Source: Terriglobia bacterium
GTDB taxonomy: Bacteria; Acidobacteriota; Terriglobia; Acidiferrales; UBA7541
DNA: 64,000 bases
NCBI GenBank assembly: GCA_020072785.1
Contig: JAIQGG010000002.1
Location: 1,532,697-1,596,696, forward strand
Direction of reading: 5' to 3'
In this document: piece after piece, positions 44,033 to 52,353 of the stretch
Numbering within the stretch: the first letter of the stretch is position 1
Layout: each line of letters starts with the position of its first letter
Translations under genes and position numbers: made by a program
The notes under the pieces: model-generated
What the model was told of the DNA's origin: nothing
Database searches by the model: none
Seen by the model: the letters and a program-made list of their open reading frames with translations, nothing else

Positions 44033-44941
44033 CTACTGCGTCGCAACGTACAAGTCCCGTGCGATATCCGCCATGAGCGCGGCGCTCTGTTTGGAATCGG
44101 CGATGCCGCGCACCAGAATCACCAGCACGAACGGCCGCGGCGCATAGACGATGGCCGCATCGTGATGAATCCTGGTGATTTCCCCGGTCTTGTGCGCTAC
44201 CACCGTGCCCGGCGGCAGCCCCGCGGGGATCGCTTCATTCCACTTCTGCCGCTTGAGCATTTCGACCATCTTGCGGCTGGAAGCTTCATCCACCGCCTGC
44301 CCCTGCGCGATCGCTTCCAGCAAGATCAGCAGGCTCCGCGCCGTCGTTGTGTTGTTCAACCCCTGGTCGTAGGCTTTCCCGTCCTCCACCCCGCGCAGGA
44401 CGTGCATGCCCTCGGCCTGCAGCGCTTGCGTGGTGGCGCGGATATTCTCGATGCCCAGCCGTTCGATCAGCAGGTTGGCCGCCAGGTTGCTGCTCACCGT
44501 AATCATCGCTTCGCACAGCTGCTCCAGCGTACGCGTCTGCCCCAGCGCCTTGTACAGTTCGCCCTCGGAATCCACGCCCACGTCCAGGGAATAGGCCGAG
44601 CCGTCCACGATGCTATGGAATTCGTTGCGCACCAGCAGCGGCTCGTCCAGGCTTAACTTCCCCATCGCTGTCTGCCGGTACAGCTCGATCATCACCGGCA
44701 GCTTCATCGTGCTCGCCGCATGAAACGCCTCGTCCGCGCGCCGGTACCACTCCGTCTTCCCGTCCAGCGTGCGCAGCGCGATGCCCACGTCTGCCCCGCT
44801 CGCCGCGATGCGCTCCTCCACGGCGCGCACCGCCGCCGCCAGTTTCGGGTCTTCTTTCTGCGCCAGCGCTTTCCGCTCCTGCGCGCACACCCCCGCCGCC
44901 AGCAACAGCGTCATCCCCAGCGCCAGCACGGTTCGTTTCAC
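44033..44941 (-). CDS. Class A beta-lactamase-like serine hydrolase
   Basis: 302 residues from GTG 44941 (AAGGA seven bases upstream); the open frame runs on through a tRNA gene and cannot be coding there. Signal peptide TVLALGMTLLLAAGVCA. The catalytic S-x-x-K is ASTMK, the second motif is VSSNLAAN (SSN instead of SDN) and the third is HKTGEI. A Glu that could be Glu166 is in GVEDGK, but the usual Asn170 is not seen. It may be a genuine lactamase or a related periplasmic hydrolase; no ampR-like regulator is beside it. It starts only 38 bases behind the tRNA-Leu 3' end. Confidence 0.8.
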   Translation of the reverse strand: MKRTVLALGMTLLLAAGVCAQERKALAQKEDPKLAAAVRAVEERIAASGADVGIALRTLDGKTEWYRRADEAFHAASTMKLPVMIELYRQTAMGKLSLDEPLLVRNEFHSIVDGSAYSLDVGVDSEGELYKALGQTRTLEQLCEAMITVSSNLAANLLIERLGIENIRATTQALQAEGMHVLRGVEDGKAYDQGLNNTTTARSLLILLEAIAQGQAVDEASSRKMVEMLKRQKWNEAIPAGLPPGTVVAHKTGEITRIHHDAAIVYAPRPFVLVILVRGIADSKQSAALMADIARDLYVATQ

Positions 44942-44979
44942 TGGAAATCCTTTCGGGAAGCCTGCACGAAGGAAAAAGC

Positions 44980-45065
44980 TGGTACCGGAGGAGGGAGTCG
45001 AACCCACACAGCCTTGCGGCCAGCGGATTTTGAGTCCGCCGCGTCTGCCATTCCGCCACTCCGGC
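44980..45065 (-). tRNA. tRNA-Leu (anticodon CAA)
   Basis: 86 bases with encoded CCA. Acceptor arms GCCGGAG and CTCCGGT pair (one G-U), the discriminator is A. The anticodon stem GCGGA/TCCGC encloses CTCAAAA, giving anticodon CAA for the UUG codon. A long variable arm and the T-arm with GGGTTCGACTCCC confirm a class II leucine tRNA. Confidence 0.95.
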
Positions 45066-45077
45066 CTTGCTGCTTTC

Positions 45078-45106
45078 AACATAGCATGCGCGCCACGCGG
45101 GCTCAA
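45078..45106 (-). promoter_or_regulatory. Promoter of tRNA-Leu
   Basis: Minus-strand TTGAGC (45106-45101), 17-base spacer, TATGTT (45083-45078), ending 12 bases before the mature tRNA 5' end. Confidence 0.6.
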
Positions 45107-45639
45107 GGCGCAGCAGAGAGTGACTGGGGGGAGACGCCGACTTCTAGAAAATCGGGGCGAGCGCAGCGCGGCGAGCGGCGCAAAGTCTGAAGTGGAGCAC
45201 ACTTCAAGTAATGGTTTACGATTCGGAGTGAACCCCCTACCCCCACCCCCCGTTGTTTTTGCAAAGAGTGCGGTAGTGGTTGATTCCAAAAGAGTTGGCA
45301 CTTCCTCATCAGTAAAAGAGTGCGCAAGAGTATCAAATGAGGGGAGTTGAAGTCGTTTATTTGCGTATTGTTGCAGAAGAGTGTGTAACTGTTGATTCTG
45401 CAAGGATTGCAGGAGAAGTTTCGCGGACCGGAAGTTTGTAAAGTGGTTACAGGGGAGGAAGAGTTGCGGGCGGGCAGGTTGCGCGGACAAGGGGCTTCGT
45501 CCTATCTCCTCCGCGCCAAAAACAAACGAAAGTATAGCCTATCGGGAAAAGATCTTCAACGTTGACTAGAGCAAAAGAGAGTTTTCGCCCGCCAACAACG
45601 CGGGCGAAGGGGCAGCGGTTCCGCGCCTGGCTTGACACC
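45107..45639. other. Gene-poor stretch upstream of tRNA-Leu
   Basis: About 530 bases with lower GC than the surroundings. Two minus-strand frames of 77 and 108 codons show no family resemblance, odd composition and no convincing start sites; I do not call them. A degenerate direct repeat is present: GCAAAGAGTG..TTGATTCC (from 45261) and GCAGAAGAGTG..TTGATTCT (from 45373). No tRNA, terminator or mobile-element terminus was recognised. Confidence 0.4.
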
Positions 45640-46095
45640 TCAAAGATTACTGCGGACGTCTTTTTTAAAATGCAGCATCTCCCCTTGCGTAAATCCCTGT
45701 TTGGTGAAAAATCCCTCCATTTCGGCGTGGCCCTTGGCGACGAGGGTAAAAATGGTTTGAATCCCGTGGTCATGCGCGGACAAAGTAAACTGCTCGATCA
45801 ACTGGGCAGCAATTCCCCGGTGCCTGTATGCCGGATCCACGCCGAGCATCTCGATCCAGGCGACGGTTCCAGGAAGGCCGAACTCCAGCTCTCCCGCCCT
45901 GCCAAACGCGAAACCCACAACGCGGTTGTCTGTCTCAGCAACCAGAGAGGTCCAGTGCGGGCGTATGGCTTCCGAAATCTCCATTCTCTTCCGCCAGTAG
46001 TCGGGCCGCGCCACGCCCGTGGTCCGCTCCTCGATATTTACCAGTGCAGGCAGGTCTTCCATGCGAAGGTCTCGGATGTAGATGGGTTTTGGCAT
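45640..46095 (-). CDS. GNAT-family N-acetyltransferase
   Basis: 151 residues. The acetyl-CoA-binding loop is DPAYRHRGIAAQLIEQF, preceded by the beta-4 region VAWIEMLGV and followed by IFTLVAKGHAEMEGFFTKQG. It looks like a single-domain GNAT enzyme; the substrate is unknown. It is transcribed toward the tRNA-Leu region and diverges from the LplT-like transporter gene. A frameshift-free ATG start at 46095 gives the expected N-terminus MPKPIYIRDLR. Confidence 0.88.
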   Translation of the reverse strand: MPKPIYIRDLRMEDLPALVNIEERTTGVARPDYWRKRMEISEAIRPHWTSLVAETDNRVVGFAFGRAGELEFGLPGTVAWIEMLGVDPAYRHRGIAAQLIEQFTLSAHDHGIQTIFTLVAKGHAEMEGFFTKQGFTQGEMLHFKKDVRSNL

Positions 46096-46373
46096 TGGTT
46101 TTCCCTTCTTCCCTACGCTTCAGGCATTTTCCATTTAAATTGCACTGCTCTTTTTTGAACAAGCATCCGTTGGAGCGCTTTCGGGTTCCTTCGCTGCCGC
46201 ATCGCTGGTGTGAAAGGCGAGACAACCTGCGAAATAGCGGAAACCAGCCGAAAGATAGCACTCCCCTGCGCTTTCCCGCAAGGATTGAGCGTCGCTCGCA
46301 GATCCCGGCCCGGCCGGGAAGACGCCAGTTTGTTTGCAATGGAAGCTCTCTGATCCATTTCAGGAGTCGTCAG

Positions 46374-46435
46374 TTACGAATCACAAGTCACCTTCGTGCT
46401 GCCCCTATCAACTGTCAACTGTCGACTGTCAACTT
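46374..46435. repeat. Two clusters of 7-base tandem repeats
   Basis: Three degenerate heptamers TTACGAA/TCACAAG/TCACCTT (46374-46394) and four heptamers TCAACTG/TCAACTG/TCGACTG/TCAACTT (46408-46435). They lie in the 395-base region between the divergent GNAT and transporter genes, which otherwise shows nothing coding. Confidence 0.6.
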
Positions 46436-46490
46436 CCCCACCCCGCCGCTTGCCCCGGCGGAGGTTCCGCGGGTACACTCCGCCAACCGC

Positions 46491-47798
46491 ATGAGCCACA
46501 CTGGTGCACTGCCTGCCACGAGGGCCGCCGCATCGGCCGCCCGCCGGCCGCTATTCGGCTTCTGGATGCTGATCGTCACGCAATTCCAGAGCGCGTTCAG
46601 CGACAATGCGCTGCGCTGGCTGGTGGCTTTTCTGGTGCTGGAGGCGGGGCTGCCGCGCGAGCGGCGAGATTTTCTCTTCGTTCTCGTGGTGCCGCTGCTG
46701 TTCTCCGTGCCATTTATTCTGTTTTCCGTCCCCGGGGGTTATTTCGCGGACCGCTACAGCAAGCGCGGCGTGACGTTGACGACTAAGTGCTTCGAGCTAT
46801 GCGTCATGGTCTTTGCGGCCTGGGCGCTGGCGGGCGGGCATCTGGCGCTGGCGGGCGCGGCGCTTTTTCTGGTGAGCTCGCAGGCGGCCATCTTCGGGCC
46901 TACGAAATATTCCCTGCTGCCGGAGCTTCTGCCGCTGCACCGGCTCTCCTGGGGCAACGGGATCCTGGAGATGGGGACGTTTCTAGCGGCGATTACCGGG
47001 ACGCTGGCCGGCGGGATTCTTGCGCACGTTTTTGCTAGCCGGCAAGTCTGGTCGGGCATGGTCTTCCTGGGGCTTTCGGCGCTGGGGATCTCCACCAGCC
47101 TGGGGATTCCGCGGCTTCCAGCGGCGGATCCGGGGCGGCGCTTCTCCTGGAACTGGCCGGGCGGGTTTGTGCGCGAATTGCTGGGTATGCGGCGCGACCC
47201 CTTTCTGTGGACGGCGGTGGTGGCCAACACGTTTTTCTGGTTTCTGGCTTCCCTGCTGCTGCTGAATATCGTGCTGTATGCGACGGACGTGCTGCGCGTG
47301 GACGAGGTGCACAGCAGCTACCTGCTGGCGGGCCTGAGCCTGGGGATCGCCTTCGGCAGCTTCGTCGCCGGGTATGTTTCGCGGGACAAAATCGAGTATG
47401 GCATGATCCTCCCAGCCATGGCGGGAATCGCGGCCCTTGCCGTGACCCTGGCCTGGCCCGGTCTGCATTTCGCGGAGGTACTGGGGTTGCTGGTGGCGCT
47501 GGGGGGCTGCGCGGGGTTCTTTGCCGTGCCGGTGAACGCCTTGATTCAGGCCCGGCCCAAGGCGGAGGAGAAAGGGCGGACCATAGCCGCCTCAAATCTC
47601 CTTTCTTTTGTGGGGATTGCCATGCAGCCCCTGGCCCAGTACGCCATGCTGCGCCTGGGACATCCAGATCCCAACCACGTCTTCATCATCTCCGCTGCGC
47701 TGACACTGCTCGTGGCCGGCATCCTCTGCTGGATGCTGCCCGATTTGCTTACCCGGGCCCTCCTCTGGACGCGCCTCTCGCAAAAGACTACCCTATAG
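46491..47798 (+). CDS. LplT-like major facilitator (lysophospholipid transporter type)
   Basis: 435 residues from ATG 46491; the open frame upstream is in noncoding and antisense sequence. About twelve helices are seen, with the cytoplasmic loop GGYFADRYSKRGV after helix 2. The opening FWMLIVTQFQSAFSDNALRW and IFGPTKYSLLPELLP resemble LplT, which flips lysophospholipids inward for re-acylation. In some bacteria LplT is fused to an acyltransferase; here it stands alone. It is 20 bases upstream of the CHAD gene on the same strand. Confidence 0.85.
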   Translation: MSHTGALPATRAAASAARRPLFGFWMLIVTQFQSAFSDNALRWLVAFLVLEAGLPRERRDFLFVLVVPLLFSVPFILFSVPGGYFADRYSKRGVTLTTKCFELCVMVFAAWALAGGHLALAGAALFLVSSQAAIFGPTKYSLLPELLPLHRLSWGNGILEMGTFLAAITGTLAGGILAHVFASRQVWSGMVFLGLSALGISTSLGIPRLPAADPGRRFSWNWPGGFVRELLGMRRDPFLWTAVVANTFFWFLASLLLLNIVLYATDVLRVDEVHSSYLLAGLSLGIAFGSFVAGYVSRDKIEYGMILPAMAGIAALAVTLAWPGLHFAEVLGLLVALGGCAGFFAVPVNALIQARPKAEEKGRTIAASNLLSFVGIAMQPLAQYAMLRLGHPDPNHVFIISAALTLLVAGILCWMLPDLLTRALLWTRLSQKTTL

Positions 47799-47818
47799 CC
47801 TCCCCTTCAGGCGTGCTT

Positions 47819-49414
47819 ATGGCCAGCGCTACCTCAATTGCCCCTGTTCCCCCGACCGAGCGGCTCGGACTCTCCTATTGGATGGGGAGGGTTCGTAAAG
47901 AGCTGGACCGGGTGTGCAGCACCCGCGACCCGGATGCGATCCACGACCTGCGCGTGGCCATCCGCCGCTGCCGCTCGCTCGCCGCAGCGCTCCAGGAAGC
48001 CGATCCTACACCCGGCTGGAAGCAACTGCGCAAAGTGCCGGTCAAACTCTTCCGCGAACTCGGCGCGTGGCGCGATGCCCAGGTGCTGGAAGACTGGGTG
48101 CGGCGCCTGGCCCCCGACGAAGAGGACCCGGCGCGGGTGCGCCTGCTGGAAATCCTCGAAGCGCGGGAGCACGACGCCCAGGCTGCCGCGTTGCGCGCGG
48201 CGGAACGCTTCGACGCGGCCTCCTGGAAGCGGCTGGAGCGCGCGCTGCGCCGCCGCGTGCAGCTGGTGCCTCCCGATGGGCCTGCGGCGCAGTGCCTGGC
48301 GTTGGAGCGTTTCGAAGCGGCGCACGAACTGCACGCGCGGGCTTTGCGCACGGAGATGCCCAAGCCATGGCACGTTCTGCGCATCGGGCTGAAGAAATTC
48401 CGCTATACCGCGGAAAACCTGCTGCCGCAGCAGTACGCGGGCTGGGAAGAGAGCCTGAAACGCGCTCAGGATCTGCTCGGAGATGTGCACGATCTCGATG
48501 TGCTGGCCGATCTGCTGAAGGGTGAAACCGGGCATCTTCCCGCGGAATCCGCAGCGGCTTTCCGGCGCACGCAGGAGCGCGAGCGGGAGGAGCGCCTGCA
48601 AACCTACCGCCAACTCACGCTAGGGCGCACCGGGCTGTGGCACACCTGGCGCAGCGGCTTGCCGCAGGGCGCGCAGATCGAAGACGCGGCGCAGGCGCGG
48701 CTGCGGGTCACAGCACGCGCGCTCGATCCGCGCCGGCGGCGCACGTCCAAAGTTTCCCGGCTGGCGCTGCGCATTTCTGAGGCGCTGGCCGCCGCGGGCG
48801 CCACGCCGCTGCTGGGCGAAGCCGCTGCACGGCGCATCCTGCATGCCGCAGCACACCTGCACGGCATCGGTGGCGCGCAGGACCGCAAGCCACCGCACAA
48901 AGCGGCCCGAGCCCTGCTGCAGAAGCTTCCCGCGCCTCCTGGCTGGAGCAACGCGGAGTGGGAATTGCTGGCGGAAACGGTGCGCTACCATCGCGGCGCG
49001 GAGCCTAAACCCGGACACCGCGGTTTCGCGGCGCTATCCGAAGAGCAGCAGCGGCTGGTGCGCCTGCTCGCGGGCCTGCTGCGGGTGGCGCGGGCGCTGC
49101 GCCGCTGCGGCGTCGAAGCCCAGCCCGGTCTGCGCGCGCAATCCTCGGGGGAAACCCTCGTGCTGCGCGTGCCGAGATGGGCCAACCGTCTCGAAAACGT
49201 CTCGCGCCTGGCCGCCGGAAAACATCTTCTGGAGCAGGCGCTGGGCCGCCCCCTGCTCATCGAGCCGGTCGAGAAAGCCGTCCCCTTCGCTCCCGAGACG
49301 GAGAACGCAGTTCTGGGTGACCGCAAAGCGGCCAACGTTTCAGGTGACCGCAAAGCGGTCAACGTTTCAGGTGACCGCAAAGCGGTCAACGGGATTGCCG
49401 CCCCCTCGGATTAA
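47819..49414 (+). CDS. CHAD-domain protein with C-terminal Ppx-type HD-like domain
   Basis: 531 residues from ATG 47819. The N-terminal ~280 residues form a CHAD domain, whose basic helices bind polyphosphate: IHDLRVAIRRCRSLAAALQ and HVLRIGLKKFRYTAENL. From about residue 320, HAAAHLHGIGGAQ..PHKAARALL..VRYHRGAEP aligns with the C-terminal HD domain of the neighbouring Ppx (LLHDLGHVIS..HKHGEYLV..VRYHTRKSEP). The HD dipeptide is HG here, so metal-dependent catalysis is unlikely. The last ~30 residues are three copies of a 9-residue repeat (GDRKAVNVS) encoded by palindromic DNA repeats. A link to polyphosphate storage or sensing is inferred from the domains and neighbours. Confidence 0.88.
   Translation: MASATSIAPVPPTERLGLSYWMGRVRKELDRVCSTRDPDAIHDLRVAIRRCRSLAAALQEADPTPGWKQLRKVPVKLFRELGAWRDAQVLEDWVRRLAPDEEDPARVRLLEILEAREHDAQAAALRAAERFDAASWKRLERALRRRVQLVPPDGPAAQCLALERFEAAHELHARALRTEMPKPWHVLRIGLKKFRYTAENLLPQQYAGWEESLKRAQDLLGDVHDLDVLADLLKGETGHLPAESAAAFRRTQEREREERLQTYRQLTLGRTGLWHTWRSGLPQGAQIEDAAQARLRVTARALDPRRRRTSKVSRLALRISEALAAAGATPLLGEAAARRILHAAAHLHGIGGAQDRKPPHKAARALLQKLPAPPGWSNAEWELLAETVRYHRGAEPKPGHRGFAALSEEQQRLVRLLAGLLRVARALRRCGVEAQPGLRAQSSGETLVLRVPRWANRLENVSRLAAGKHLLEQALGRPLLIEPVEKAVPFAPETENAVLGDRKAANVSGDRKAVNVSGDRKAVNGIAAPSD
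49317..49392. repeat. Tandem palindromic repeat inside the CHAD gene, locus 2
   Basis: 2.8 copies of a 27-base unit, core GACCGCAAAGCGGTCAAC plus a 9-base spacer GTTTCAGGT (one copy has GCGGCC). Being a multiple of three, the repeat keeps the reading frame and encodes GDRKAVNVS. The core matches loci at 29777 and 55276. Confidence 0.85.
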
Positions 49415-49429
49415 GAAACGTGCAGGCGC

Positions 49430-49930
49430 TTACTTCCCCGAACGGCGCAGCATTTTGGGCGGAGCGACCCACACGAGGATACCCGCAGGCGGGGAGACAC
49501 GCTGGAGGTCGACCTGCGCGACGCCCGCTTTCTTCAGTGCGGTAACCGCGCGCTTGGAACCCAAGGCGTAGGCGATCAGGTCATCGAGCTGCGGGGCATG
49601 GCCGAAGAGGAAGACGTTGGCGCCCGGCTTTTCGTGTCCCATCTCGCGGAAGATAAGCAGCGGATCGGCGCCCGGCAGGAGAGCCTCCGACTGGCGGATC
49701 TTCTGCGCAGGAAAGCCCAGGGCATCGGCAAAAATCTCGGCCGTCTGCATGGAGCGCACGTAGGGGCTGGAAAGCATCTGGTCCGCGGCGGCGCCCAGCG
49801 CCGCGACGCCTTTGGCCGACTGTCTGGTCTTCGCGATGCCCTCTTCGGTGAGGAAGCGCTCCGGGTCCGGCGGACACTTCGGAGCGCCGCGCTCGATGGC
49901 GATACCGTGGCGCACGATATACAGATGCAT
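49430..49930 (-). CDS. sixA: SixA-type phosphohistidine phosphatase
   Basis: 166 residues, histidine phosphatase superfamily. The catalytic RHG motif opens the protein (LYIVRHGIAIERG) and the second His is in FLFGHAPQLDD. SixA removes phosphate from histidine of phosphotransfer proteins, or in other branches acts on small phosphoesters. It lies 19 bases downstream of ppx and converges with the CHAD-HD gene, 15 bases between stop codons. An involvement in polyphosphate or phosphorylated-kinase turnover is suggested by the neighbourhood only. Confidence 0.88.
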   Translation of the reverse strand: MHLYIVRHGIAIERGAPKCPPDPERFLTEEGIAKTRQSAKGVAALGAAADQMLSSPYVRSMQTAEIFADALGFPAQKIRQSEALLPGADPLLIFREMGHEKPGANVFLFGHAPQLDDLIAYALGSKRAVTALKKAGVAQVDLQRVSPPAGILVWVAPPKMLRRSGK

Positions 49931-49949
49931 ACTTTCTCCCTGTCCTGAC

Positions 49950-51500
49950 TTATGCCGCCGCCTGGCGGAATAAGAGTTTCACGCGAAATTCCTTTTCAAA
50001 GAGCGCGGTGCTGCGCGCGGCGTAGCGCAGATCCTCGCCGGCATCGCCGCGGGCCTGAATTTGCAGACCGATGGCGCCGCGGCGGAAAGCGGCTTTGATC
50101 TTGCTGATGCGCGCGCGGTGGGAATGGTCGAGGGCTTCGGCGAGGCGCAGGAAGGAGGCCAGGCGGCGCACGGCGCGCTGCTCGCTGCCGCTCAGCGAGG
50201 CATACGCGGCGTGGTGGCGCGCGGGCTCGCTCTTGCGGGTGTGATAGCGCACCAGGCCGGCGACCATGGCGCGCTCGGGCCCTTCCAGGCCGGCAATGTC
50301 GCCGTTCTGCACCAGGTACTCGCCGTGCTTGTGATGGCCGCGATGACTGATGACGTGCCCGAGGTCGTGCAGGAGCGCGCCGGCTTCCAGGAGGACGCGG
50401 GCGCGGGGCGGAAAATGATGAACGGGCTGGAACTGGTCGAAAAGCAGCAGGCTGAGTTCGCGGACGTGCTCGGCATGCTGCTGGTCGTAGGCCATGGGGG
50501 CGAGGCGGCGCGCAAAGCTGCGGGCGCCGGCGAGGAGCTGGCGGGCCGCGGCGTCGTAGCGATGGCGTTCGGCGCGGCTGAAGGATTCGCGGGCGATCTC
50601 CTGCAGCAAGCCTTCGCGGACGCCGGCGCCGGGGACCAGGAAGGTGCGCAGGTTCAGGTAGCGGCCGAGGGTGAGAAAGATGATGGCGGCGACGCCCATA
50701 ACGTCGGCGCGGTCGCGGCGCACACGGAAGGTTTTCATGCGCTCGCGCACGTCGCGCTTGAGGATGGAGGCGAGGCGCTCGCGCAGGAGGGCGAGATCGA
50801 GGGTGGCCACGCCATACTCGCGGGGGCCCGGCGCGATATTCGCGAGAGTTTCGGCGTTGCCGCCGCAGGCCACGGCGATCTGCCCGCCGAGGTTGGGGCG
50901 CGCGGGCAGGCGCGATTCGAGCAGGGCGCGAACATAGCGGCGCACCTGCTCAACCTGGGAGGGGCGCACCACGCCGGGTATGTCCAGGGTGGTCATCAGG
51001 CGCACCGTGCCCACGGGGAGCTGCACGCTCTGCTGCAGAGCATGATCGCGGAGCAGGCTGATCTCCAGGCTGCCGCCACCAAGGTCCACGATGCAGCGGG
51101 GCGGGGCTTCCGGGCTGACCGCGGCCAGCACGGCCTCGCGGCCGAGGCGCGACTCTTCCGCGCCGCCGATGACTTCCACGGCGATGCCGCTCTTCTGCTT
51201 GATGCGGCGAACCAGCGAGCCGCGGTTGCGGGCCTCGCGCGAGGCGCTGGTGGCCACGGCGCGGTAGCGGGTCACGTCGTATTCGTCGAGGAGCGAGCGG
51301 AAGTGGCGGAAGGCTATTGCGGCTCGGGCCAGGGTTTCTTCGCTGAAGCGGTGGCGCAGGAAGACGCTTTCGCCCAGGCGCAGGGCGATGCGTTCCGTGT
51401 GCAGGGGCTCGATATCCAGAGCGGAATAGGCGCGGGCGATGGAGATGCGGATGGCGTTGGAGCCGGCGTCGATTGCGGCGATGTGGACGGGATCAGCCAA
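49950..51500 (-). CDS. ppx: Ppx/GppA-family exopolyphosphatase/pppGpp phosphatase
   Basis: About 516 residues from TTG 51500; an in-frame TTG at 51578 lies inside the upstream kinase-like gene. Domains are the ASKHA fold (about 8-300; AIDAGSNAIRISIA and VDLGGGSLEISLL) and a C-terminal HD domain (about 340-500; LLHDLGHVISHRGHHKHGEY, VRYHTRKSEP). It degrades polyphosphate from the ends or hydrolyses pppGpp; sequence does not separate these. The true start is uncertain because of the crowded junction. It is followed 19 bases on by sixA and preceded by two kinase-like genes. Confidence 0.9.
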   Translation of the reverse strand: MADPVHIAAIDAGSNAIRISIARAYSALDIEPLHTERIALRLGESVFLRHRFSEETLARAAIAFRHFRSLLDEYDVTRYRAVATSASREARNRGSLVRRIKQKSGIAVEVIGGAEESRLGREAVLAAVSPEAPPRCIVDLGGGSLEISLLRDHALQQSVQLPVGTVRLMTTLDIPGVVRPSQVEQVRRYVRALLESRLPARPNLGGQIAVACGGNAETLANIAPGPREYGVATLDLALLRERLASILKRDVRERMKTFRVRRDRADVMGVAAIIFLTLGRYLNLRTFLVPGAGVREGLLQEIARESFSRAERHRYDAAARQLLAGARSFARRLAPMAYDQQHAEHVRELSLLLFDQFQPVHHFPPRARVLLEAGALLHDLGHVISHRGHHKHGEYLVQNGDIAGLEGPERAMVAGLVRYHTRKSEPARHHAAYASLSGSEQRAVRRLASFLRLAEALDHSHRARISKIKAAFRRGAIGLQIQARGDAGEDLRYAARSTALFEKEFRVKLLFRQAAA

Positions 51501-51507
51501 GCTGGGT

Positions 51508-52353
51508 TTACCGCCAGAGATATGCGAGCGCCGCGGAGGGCGTGTATTTGCCGGCGCGGATGCCCAGTTGTTCGGCAATCTTCTGCCGCAATTGCTTGTT
51601 CACGGTCTGGACACTGGCTTCGCCGTCGAGGTCGATGAACGCATGGCGTTTGGCCATGACTTCGAATTCGCGCTTGATCATGGTCTGGTAGCGGATGAAG
51701 GACCAGTAGAGGTCGTGGGACAGGGACATATCGCGGCCAGCCTCCCAATAGCTGATGGCCTGGGTCTTCTTGAACTCGCGGGCGAAGGCGGTCTCCGGAC
51801 GCACGTTGAGCCAGAAGGTCAAGTGCGGGCGCAGGGCCATGGCGTAGAGGCCGCTGAGATAGTCGCGGTTGATGCCGCGCACCACGCCGCGCGCCATGAG
51901 GGTGTAGATGTAGCGGTCGGCGAGGACGAGGGTTCCGGCGCGCAGAGCAGGGAGAACGCGATGCTCGAGCTGGTCGAAAAAGTCGGTGGCGTACATCAGC
52001 GCCAGGGTCATGCGGGTGACCGCGTTGCGCGCCAGCAACTGGTCAATGTCCTTGCCCACCAGATACGAGCGGCGCAGGCCGCTGGTCTGCACCGCGAAAC
52101 CCTCGGATTCCAGCCACTCCTGGAGCAGGGCGATCTGCGTGGAGCGGCCGGAGCCGTCCATGCCCTCGATGACCACGAGCTTGCCGGTGATGTCGCTGGG
52201 GTCGCAGCCCACCAGCTGCTCGCCGAAGAAATAGGGGCCAGCGCCCTCTTCGGCGCCTTGCGGCGCAACGGAGGGTTTGGCCGGCGGTGCGGGCGGGGCC
52301 GCGGGGGCGGCTTCCGCGGGGGCTTCGGGCTTTTCCGGCTCGTCGGGGCTCAT
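51508..52353 (-). CDS. Thymidylate-kinase-like protein with Walker A Lys replaced by Arg
   Basis: 281 residues, longer than normal Tmk (about 210). A Pro/Ala-rich N-terminal ~30 residues precede the core. The P-loop reads EGMDGSGRSTQ, with Arg where the invariant Lys is expected. The second motif is LVLADRYIYTLMARG, like the DRY segment of Tmk, and FWLNVRPETAFAREFKKTQ includes lid-like basic residues. The C-terminal half is not like Tmk. It overlaps the upstream paralogue by 4 bases and ppx follows 7 bases after its stop. It may be a pseudokinase partner or have altered chemistry. Confidence 0.82.
   Translation of the reverse strand: MSPDEPEKPEAPAEAAPAAPPAPPAKPSVAPQGAEEGAGPYFFGEQLVGCDPSDITGKLVVIEGMDGSGRSTQIALLQEWLESEGFAVQTSGLRRSYLVGKDIDQLLARNAVTRMTLALMYATDFFDQLEHRVLPALRAGTLVLADRYIYTLMARGVVRGINRDYLSGLYAMALRPHLTFWLNVRPETAFAREFKKTQAISYWEAGRDMSLSHDLYWSFIRYQTMIKREFEVMAKRHAFIDLDGEASVQTVNKQLRQKIAEQLGIRAGKYTPSAALAYLWR

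Noticed and set aside
44942-45490. N-terminal extension of the beta-lactamase frame
   Set aside because: It runs through the tRNA-Leu gene and its promoter; the signal peptide starts at GTG 44941 with a good ribosome binding site.
45480-45530. Possible second tRNA or tmRNA end (stretch ending in CTCCGCGCCA)
   Set aside because: No T-arm, anticodon stem or acceptor partner could be paired.
45447-45773. Minus-strand frame of 108 codons near the GNAT gene
   Set aside because: It overlaps the 3' end of the GNAT gene and resembles no protein family.
47207-47818. N-terminal extension of the CHAD frame
   Set aside because: It lies inside the LplT-like transporter gene in another frame and has no domain.
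49317-49392. Tandem repeats as a CRISPR array
   Set aside because: Only 2.8 units of 27 bases without unique spacers, inside a gene, and no cas genes.
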